A stretch of 64,000 bases of DNA from positions 124,001 to 188,000 of the forward strand of contig NZ_JBAVHX010000004.1 of NCBI RefSeq assembly GCF_049686335.1, in the 5' to 3' direction. Position numbers and translations under genes: made by a program. Source of the stretch: Buttiauxella sp049686335 (lineage in GTDB: Bacteria; Pseudomonadota; Gammaproteobacteria; Enterobacterales; Enterobacteriaceae). This document shows, one piece after another, positions 59,424-64,000 of this stretch. Under the pieces are notes generated by a model. It worked only from the letters and a program-made list of their open reading frames with translations, was not told where the DNA came from and made no database searches. Positions within the stretch are counted from its first letter, which is position 1, and each line of letters opens with the position of its first letter.

Positions 59424-59549
59424 ACCCGAGCATCTTCAAGATGCAGGTAGGCGGCAAGCGAATGAATCCCCATGAGCTTACTCAGGTAAGTGATTCGGGT
59501 AAGTGAGAGCAGCCAGCAACCCTGCTGCTTGAAGGGCGACGGGTGTACG
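59424..59549. repeat. Complete ERIC (IRU) element
   Basis: About 126 bp with TTCAAGATGCAGG at the left, GCGGCAAGCGAATGAATCCC, the core GAGCTTACTCAGGTAAGTGA, then GTGAGAGCAGCCAGC and CTTGAAGGGCGACGGGTGTA at the right. It lies between manA and ydgA. An in-frame extension of ydgA reaches into it, but that part is not coding. Confidence 0.88.
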
Positions 59550-59609
59550 GCATTTCAATCGTCTGCCGGAGGACTACCGGCAGACGCACTTTATATGGAC
59601 GACGACAGA

Positions 59610-61157
59610 ATGAAAAAATCACTGGTTGCTGTAGGTGTCATTGTAGCTCTGGGTGTGGTGTGGACTGGCACGGCCTGGTACACCGGTAAACAGCTTGAAG
59701 GCCGCATGGCTGAGATGGTGGGTAACGCTAACGCCGAATTGAATAAAGCCTCGCCTGAAGCGGGTTTAACGCTAAGCTACCAGGACTATCATCGTGGTCT
59801 GTTCCACAGTTCAATGCAGTTGGTCATCAAACCAACCGCGGGAATGACCAGTGCTCTTCTTAAGCCTGATCAAAGCATCGTTTTCAATGAAACGATTGAT
59901 CACGGTCCTTTCCCGTTCGCACAGTTAAAAAAATTCAATCTGCTGCCGTCCATGGCATCAGTTCATACCACGCTTGTGAATAACCCGACCACTAAGCCTT
60001 TGTTTGATATTACTAAAGGCCAGTCGTTTATCGATGCGCAAACGCGTATCGGCTATAGCGGTGATACCTCTTCCGATATCGATTTGCTGCCGCTGAACTA
60101 CGTGAAAGGTGATGAGAAAGTGGCCTTCAGCGGTGGTCACTTCAAAGCCGATGTCGATGGCAAAGGTGACAAGATTTCTGTCAGCGGTGAAGCGCAAAGC
60201 GGGCTGGTCAACACCACCAATGAATATGGCCAGCATGTGCAGATGACCTTTAACGGCATCAAAACCGAAGGTGATAGCAGCCGTAGCGAATTCATCGAGC
60301 GTATTGGTAGCCAGAAAGCGTCTATCGAGAAACTTGCCATCTCCGTTGAAGGCAAAGAGATGGCGGTTATTGAAGGCTTCAATATCAATGCCAAATCTGA
60401 ATTGCAGGAAGATAAAAAACATCTTTCCGGCCAAATCGATTACACCCTGGACTCCCTTAAAGTGCAGAGTCAGGATATTGGCAGCGGCAAACTGACCATC
60501 AAAATCGGCAACCTCGATGGCGCAGCGGTTCAGGAGTTCAGCAAAAAGTACAATGCTGAGTCGCAAAAACTGCTGGCAGACCCAGCAACTGCGCAGGATC
60601 CAGAAGCTTATCAGCAGAAAATTGTCGAACTGTTTGCTGCTAATCTTCCATTGCTATTAAAAGGCGATCCGGTGATTACCGTGGCACCGCTGAGCTGGAA
60701 AAATGCAAAAGGTGAAAGTAGCTTTAACCTGTCACTGTTCCTGAAAGACCCGGCGCTGACGACCACTGAGCCAACCACGCCGGAAGAGCAGCTGAACCGT
60801 GTGGTGAAATCGCTGGATAGCAAGCTTGTGATCCCAGTGGATATGGCAACCCAGCTTATGACGCAGGTAGCACAGCTTGAAGGCTACCAGCCTGCCGAAG
60901 CCGCTAAACTTGCCGACCAGCAAATCAAAGGCCTGGCCGCGATGGGGCAAATGTTCCGTGTGACCACAATGGAAGATAATAACGTGGTTTCCAGCCTGCA
61001 ATATTCGAATGGCCAGGTGACGCTTAACGGACAGAAAATGGCGCTAGGTGATCTGGTGGGTATGTTCGGCATGCCAGGCCTGGACTCACAAGCGGCTCCA
61101 GCACCGGAACTGGAAGCACCTGCTGTGCCTGCTGTGCCTGCAGTACCGCAGCAGTAA
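59610..61157 (+). CDS. ydgA: DUF945 protein YdgA
   Basis: 515 residues from ATG 59610, where similarity to E. coli YdgA begins (MKKSLVAVGVIVALGVVWTG). One N-terminal membrane anchor (about 4-24) leads to a periplasmic DUF945 body. Conserved stretches are SYQDYHRGLFHSSMQLVIKP, NETIDHGPFPFAQLKKFNLLPSMA and GDPVITVAPLSWKN. Related to YihF; the function is unknown. The C-terminus has a VPAVPAVPQQ repeat. The ribosome site is weak (GGACGACGACAGA). Confidence 0.94.
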   Translation: MKKSLVAVGVIVALGVVWTGTAWYTGKQLEGRMAEMVGNANAELNKASPEAGLTLSYQDYHRGLFHSSMQLVIKPTAGMTSALLKPDQSIVFNETIDHGPFPFAQLKKFNLLPSMASVHTTLVNNPTTKPLFDITKGQSFIDAQTRIGYSGDTSSDIDLLPLNYVKGDEKVAFSGGHFKADVDGKGDKISVSGEAQSGLVNTTNEYGQHVQMTFNGIKTEGDSSRSEFIERIGSQKASIEKLAISVEGKEMAVIEGFNINAKSELQEDKKHLSGQIDYTLDSLKVQSQDIGSGKLTIKIGNLDGAAVQEFSKKYNAESQKLLADPATAQDPEAYQQKIVELFAANLPLLLKGDPVITVAPLSWKNAKGESSFNLSLFLKDPALTTTEPTTPEEQLNRVVKSLDSKLVIPVDMATQLMTQVAQLEGYQPAEAAKLADQQIKGLAAMGQMFRVTTMEDNNVVSSLQYSNGQVTLNGQKMALGDLVGMFGMPGLDSQAAPAPELEAPAVPAVPAVPQQ

Positions 61158-61176
61158 TATTGATTTAAAGTATGTT

Positions 61177-61324
61177 AAAAGCCTCCTTCGGGATAACGCC
61201 GTTAGTTTAAGAACCAGATTTCCGGGGCGACCACCGGGTTTGGCGTCCCTCCGGGAACCAAATCCCGGCGTTTCCCCTAATTCATTGGCTTAAGTGAACG
61301 GCGTTATCCCTTGGGAGGCTTTTT
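61177..61324. repeat. 148-bp element with 35-bp terminal inverted repeats
   Basis: The left arm begins AAAAGCCTCCTTCGGGATAA and the right arm ends TTATCCCTTGGGAGGCTTTT; the arms continue inward through CGCCGTT...TTAAG, pairing about 31 of 35 positions. The interior has AACCAGATTTCCGGGG and AACCAAATCCCGG as near direct repeats. The outer stem ends in a T-run, so in RNA it could act as the ydgA terminator. Its size and symmetry also fit a MITE. Confidence 0.75.
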
Positions 61325-61363
61325 CGTCTATCACGACGTATCACCTTGATGACCGGAGAATAG

Positions 61364-61735
61364 ATGTTATCTACCGTCTCTTTCACTAAATCCATCCCCA
61401 TCCTGCGTATTTTCGACGAACGAAAAGCGCGTGAATTCTACCTGGATTTTCTGTCGTTCAGCATTGAATTTGAGCACCGCTTCGAACCCGGTTTACCGCT
61501 GTATATGGGCATTGCCAGAAACGGTTTGCAGTTACATCTTTCTGAACATCATGGCGATGCGAGCCCAGGAGCAACGATATTTATCCCTGTGCAGAACATC
61601 GAGTTATTCAGGGATGAATTGCACCAGAAGCAATACGGATATGGCCGCCCGGAAATTGTTCAGCAAGATTGGGGGAAAGTGATGGAAGTCTATGATCCCT
61701 TTAGCAACCGGTTACGATTCTGCGAGAGTGAATGA
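61364..61735 (+). CDS. Glyoxalase/VOC-superfamily protein (bleomycin-resistance fold)
   Basis: 123 residues, the normal size for a one-domain vicinal-oxygen-chelate protein that works as a dimer. The chain runs SIPILRIFDERKAREFYLDFLSF, a central LQLHLSEHHGD, and ends VYDPFSNRLRFCE, as in bleomycin-binding and glyoxalase-like proteins. Actual resistance or enzymatic function is unproven. GGAGA precedes ATG 61364. It stands alone between the inverted-repeat element and malI, where E. coli has the uid genes. Confidence 0.87.
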   Translation: MLSTVSFTKSIPILRIFDERKAREFYLDFLSFSIEFEHRFEPGLPLYMGIARNGLQLHLSEHHGDASPGATIFIPVQNIELFRDELHQKQYGYGRPEIVQQDWGKVMEVYDPFSNRLRFCESE

Positions 61736-61741
61736 ATACTT

Positions 61742-61771
61742 AAAGCCCCTTTGTCTATCAAGGGGGCTTTT
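61742..61771. terminator. Bidirectional terminator
   Basis: AAAGCCCC ... GGGGGCTTTTC stem of 8 bp, 4 nt after the VOC gene stop; A-run on one side and T-run on the other serve both the VOC gene and convergent malI. Confidence 0.85.
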
Positions 61772-61824
61772 CATTTGTTACAGCTTTACCCAACGTTGAG
61801 CACCTGTAAGCTTACCCATCACGT

Positions 61825-62859
61825 TTAGCTTTTTCGCACCACTAATCTCGCGGGCATTATCTGGCTACGCACTTCTTCGTTATCATTTTGTACCCGTTTG
61901 AGGATCCGTTGCCCGGCGCTTCGGCCGATTTCGCGTGCAGGCGTAGACACCCAGGTTAACGGTAAATCATCCAGCTCGTCATCCATCACCTCGGCGAATG
62001 CAGCCAGTGCGACGTGCTGGTCATAATAACTGTCAATGCTCCCCTCGCCGCTTTGCCGTCCGGCACGCAGTAAACCAAACCAGGCACCCATCGCCACGGT
62101 ACTGTTGTGGCAAAGCACCGCGGTGATGGTCGGGTTATGTTGTAAAAGCGTGGTTATCGCATCGGCGGCCTTCTTCTGACTGGGTTCGCATTCGATTATC
62201 CATTCACTATGGAAAGGCAAACCGTATTTCAGCAAGGTGGCGCAATAGCCGCCAACACGCTCGGCTCGCGTTAATGAGGAACCGTCCCCGCCCAGCCAGG
62301 CAATTCGCTGATGGCCACGCTTGATAAGGTGTTCGGTCACCAGCTGCGAGGCCTGCATGTTGTCCGGTCTGATAATATCGGCCTCGTCGAGGTAACTGGC
62401 TCGCGAGACAAACACCAGCGGCAGACTTTTTTGTTCGGCAACAGTGCGCATATCCGCGCCCTGTCCTGCCGCGCCGGCAACAATAATGCCGTCCACCCCC
62501 TGAGAAACCAGTGTCTCAAAGCAACGCTGCATGTGCTGACCCTCAGCGCCGCTTTGTGTCAGAAACAGCAGTTTGCCCTGCTTTTCCAGCTCATCAGTCA
62601 GCCCTGCCGTGAGTTCTGCATAAAAAGGATTACACAGATCACGCACGATCAAACCAATCACGCCACTCTGACCGCCACGCAATGAGACGGCTTGCCGGTT
62701 ACGCACGAACCCCAGTTTTTCTATGGCTTCGTTCACACGCTGTCCGGTCGCCCCAGAGATGCGCCCTTTGCCGCTGAGTACCAGAGAAACCGTGGTAACA
62801 GACACTCCCGCAGCCTCAGCCACTTCATTGATCGTTATTTTCTTTTCTTGAGTCGTCAT
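61825..62859 (-). CDS. malI: LacI-family repressor MalI
   Basis: 344 residues from ATG 62859 (MTTQEKKITINEVAEAAGVSV aligns with E. coli MATAKKITIHDVALAAGVSV). LacI helix-turn-helix at about 8-30, hinge near 50-60, then a periplasmic-binding-protein-type effector domain (GVIGLIVRDLCNPFYAEL, WLGGDGSSLTRAERVGGYCATLLK). MalI represses malXY and itself. Two palindromes of the MalI type lie in the 226-nt gap to malX. Confidence 0.96.
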   Translation of the reverse strand: MTTQEKKITINEVAEAAGVSVTTVSLVLSGKGRISGATGQRVNEAIEKLGFVRNRQAVSLRGGQSGVIGLIVRDLCNPFYAELTAGLTDELEKQGKLLFLTQSGAEGQHMQRCFETLVSQGVDGIIVAGAAGQGADMRTVAEQKSLPLVFVSRASYLDEADIIRPDNMQASQLVTEHLIKRGHQRIAWLGGDGSSLTRAERVGGYCATLLKYGLPFHSEWIIECEPSQKKAADAITTLLQHNPTITAVLCHNSTVAMGAWFGLLRAGRQSGEGSIDSYYDQHVALAAFAEVMDDELDDLPLTWVSTPAREIGRSAGQRILKRVQNDNEEVRSQIMPARLVVRKS

Positions 62860-62935
62860 CAGCGAGACGAACCCTCCATGAAATGACACCCGTCATTGAG
62901 CCTGATGTGCTGAGAAATAACGGATGAATACAATT

Positions 62936-62953
62936 GGATAAAACGTTTAATCC
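62936..62953. promoter_or_regulatory. MalI operator, malI-proximal
   Basis: GGATAAAACGTTTAATCC, a palindrome around AACGTT of the form GATAAAACGTTTTATC known for MalI, 77 nt before malI. Confidence 0.85.
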
Positions 62954-62990
62954 GAATGTGCATATTAGGCACTCTACTCCGCTTTGGATC

Positions 62991-63006
62991 TGTGAGCTAA
63001 CGCGCA
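62991..63006. promoter_or_regulatory. Candidate CRP site
   Basis: TGTGAGCTAACGCGCA: a perfect left arm TGTGA, N6, and a weak right arm. CRP is needed for malI and malX in E. coli. The site is between the two MalI operators. Confidence 0.4.
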
Positions 63007-63015
63007 ATAAAGCTT

Positions 63016-63031
63016 GGTAAAACGTTTTATC
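63016..63031. promoter_or_regulatory. MalI operator, malX-proximal
   Basis: GGTAAAACGTTTTATC, one mismatch from the perfect palindrome GATAAAACGTTTTATC, 55 nt before malX. Confidence 0.88.
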
Positions 63032-63085
63032 ATCCGCTTCGTTTTGTACCCCTACTCATACTTTAACCAAGGTCAAGGAGTCGTT

Positions 63086-64000
63086 ATGGCGGCTAATACA
63101 CCACAAAAAATTACGCTTTGGGAGTTTTTTCAAAACCTTGGCAAAACCTTTATGTTGCCTGTGGCATTGCTGTCGTTCTGCGGCATCATGCTCGGCATCG
63201 GCAGTTCGCTAAGCAGTCACGATGTGGTGACGCTGTTACCGGCATTAGGGAATCCTGTTCTACAGCTCATTTTCACCTGGATGGGCAAAGTGGGCTCGTT
63301 TGCCTTTAGCTTCTTGCCGATTATGTTCTGTATCGCGATCCCTCTGGGGCTTGCGCGTGAAAACAAAGGGGTTGCGGCGTTTGCCGGTTTTGTCGGTTAC
63401 GCCGTCATGAACCTGGCCGTCAACTTCTGGCTGACGGCTAAAGGCATTCTCCCAACCACAGACGCCGCGATCCTCAAGGCGAACAACATTCAGAATATCC
63501 TCGGTATCCAGTCTATCGACACCGGTATTCTAGGTGCGGTGATTGTCGGGGTGATTGTTTTCCTGCTGCACGAACGTTTCCATAATGTTCGCCTGCCGGA
63601 CGCGCTGGCATTCTTTGGCGGTACTCGCTTTGTGCCCATCATCACAACTGTTGTGATGGGTCTGGTCGGTCTGGTGATCCCTCTTATTTGGCCGGTGTTT
63701 GCCGCAGGCATCAACGCGCTGGGCAATATGATTAACAGTGCAGGCATGTTTGGACCAATGATTTTCGGCACTGGCGAGCGTCTATTATTGCCGTTTGGTT
63801 TGCACCACATTCTGGTGGCGCTGATTCGCTTTACGGAAGCTGGCGGCACGCTGGATGTTTGCGGACACAGCGTCAGCGGTGCGTTAACTATCTTCCAGGC
63901 ACAATTGAGCTGCCCGACTTCTCACGGTTTTGCTGAAAGTGCGACTCGCTTCCTGTCGCAAGGTAAAATGCCTGCCTTCCTTGGCGGCTTGCCGGGTGCT
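63086..64000 (+). CDS. malX: PTS maltose/glucose-type EIICB MalX (5' part)
   Basis: The first 305 codons of a gene that runs off the window; E. coli MalX has 530 residues. Membrane EIIC of the glucose family: LWEFFQNLGKTFMLPVALLSFCGIMLGIGSSL at the N-terminus, then ARENKGVAAFAGFVGYAVMN, and the conserved GERLLLPFGLHHIL segment near 230. It transports glucose and maltose by facilitated diffusion or phosphotransfer in E. coli. AAGGAG lies 6 nt ahead of ATG 63086. Under MalI control through the palindromes upstream. The EIIB part and malY are not in the window. Confidence 0.96.
   Translation, partial: MAANTPQKITLWEFFQNLGKTFMLPVALLSFCGIMLGIGSSLSSHDVVTLLPALGNPVLQLIFTWMGKVGSFAFSFLPIMFCIAIPLGLARENKGVAAFAGFVGYAVMNLAVNFWLTAKGILPTTDAAILKANNIQNILGIQSIDTGILGAVIVGVIVFLLHERFHNVRLPDALAFFGGTRFVPIITTVVMGLVGLVIPLIWPVFAAGINALGNMINSAGMFGPMIFGTGERLLLPFGLHHILVALIRFTEAGGTLDVCGHSVSGALTIFQAQLSCPTSHGFAESATRFLSQGKMPAFLGGLPGA

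Noticed and set aside
59958..60566. Open frame of about 202 codons opposite ydgA
   Set aside because: Antisense shadow without family resemblance.
61177..61324. ERIC element
   Set aside because: The ends and core do not match the ERIC consensus seen at 59424; it is a different inverted repeat.

Overview
The window is a chromosomal segment from a member of the Enterobacteriaceae that is not Escherichia itself. About half of the genes are close orthologues of the E. coli K-12 replication-terminus region (rlhA, ydcO, ydcL, tehB, ydcK, rimL, opgD, ydcJ, smrA, abgR-ABT, ogt, fnr, uspE, pntAB, ydgH, ydgI, folM, rstA, rstB, tus, fumC, fumA, manA, ydgA, malI, malX). The order is rearranged and interrupted by genes that K-12 does not have there. 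A Klebsiella/Enterobacter/Kluyvera/Buttiauxella-type genome fits best; I cannot name the genus. The chromosome terminus is marked directly by tus and a TerB-type site at 53832. I see no tRNA, rRNA, CRISPR array, insertion sequence with transposase, or prophage.

Left part (1-18 kb): a LysR regulator; rlhA (23S rRNA hydroxylation); a membrane GGDEF-EAL protein 35 nt ahead of the benzoate-type transporter ydcO; an AraC regulator divergent from an EamA exporter; the ydcL/tehB/ydcK/rimL block without tehA; an orphan urate hydroxylase gene (hpxO) with a candidate sigma-54 promoter; opgD; and a small amino-acid locus (binding protein, aminotransferase, LysR regulator).

Middle-left (18-29 kb): ydcJ and a complete protocatechuate branch of the beta-ketoadipate pathway. 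pcaHG opens the ring. The convergent operon pcaIJFBDC carries the product through to succinyl-CoA and acetyl-CoA. Two regulators are present, PcaQ (LysR) and PcaR (IclR), with a clear PcaR-type operator. No protocatechuate transporter (pcaK) or 4-hydroxybenzoate hydroxylase (pobA) lies in the window.

Middle (29-41 kb): p-aminobenzoyl-glutamate uptake and cleavage (abgR, abgA, abgB, abgT), ogt, autoregulated fnr, uspE, and transhydrogenase pntAB. Right part (41-64 kb): ydgH; an inserted trio (YncE-like lipoprotein behind a Fur-like box, SmvA-like exporter behind two identical-type palindromes, and a short MgtE behind an M-box magnesium riboswitch); ydgI; folM; the two-component genes rstA and rstB separated by an inserted gene for a PTS EIIC-EAL fusion; TerB/tus; fumC and fumA; manA; ydgA; a glyoxalase-fold protein; and malI with the beginning of malX.

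REP-type palindromes are frequent between 1 and 33 kb and I found none to the right of that. Three ERIC-type elements (one cut by the window edge, one internally deleted, one full length) lie at 1, 58.0 and 59.4 kb. The most unusual items are the EIIC-EAL gene that splits rstAB, the M-box ahead of an MgtE lacking its N domain, a 29-bp tandem array that seems to have grown out of half a REP, the sigma-54/NtrC-like control region of the isolated hpxO, and a 148-bp terminal-inverted-repeat element behind ydgA.
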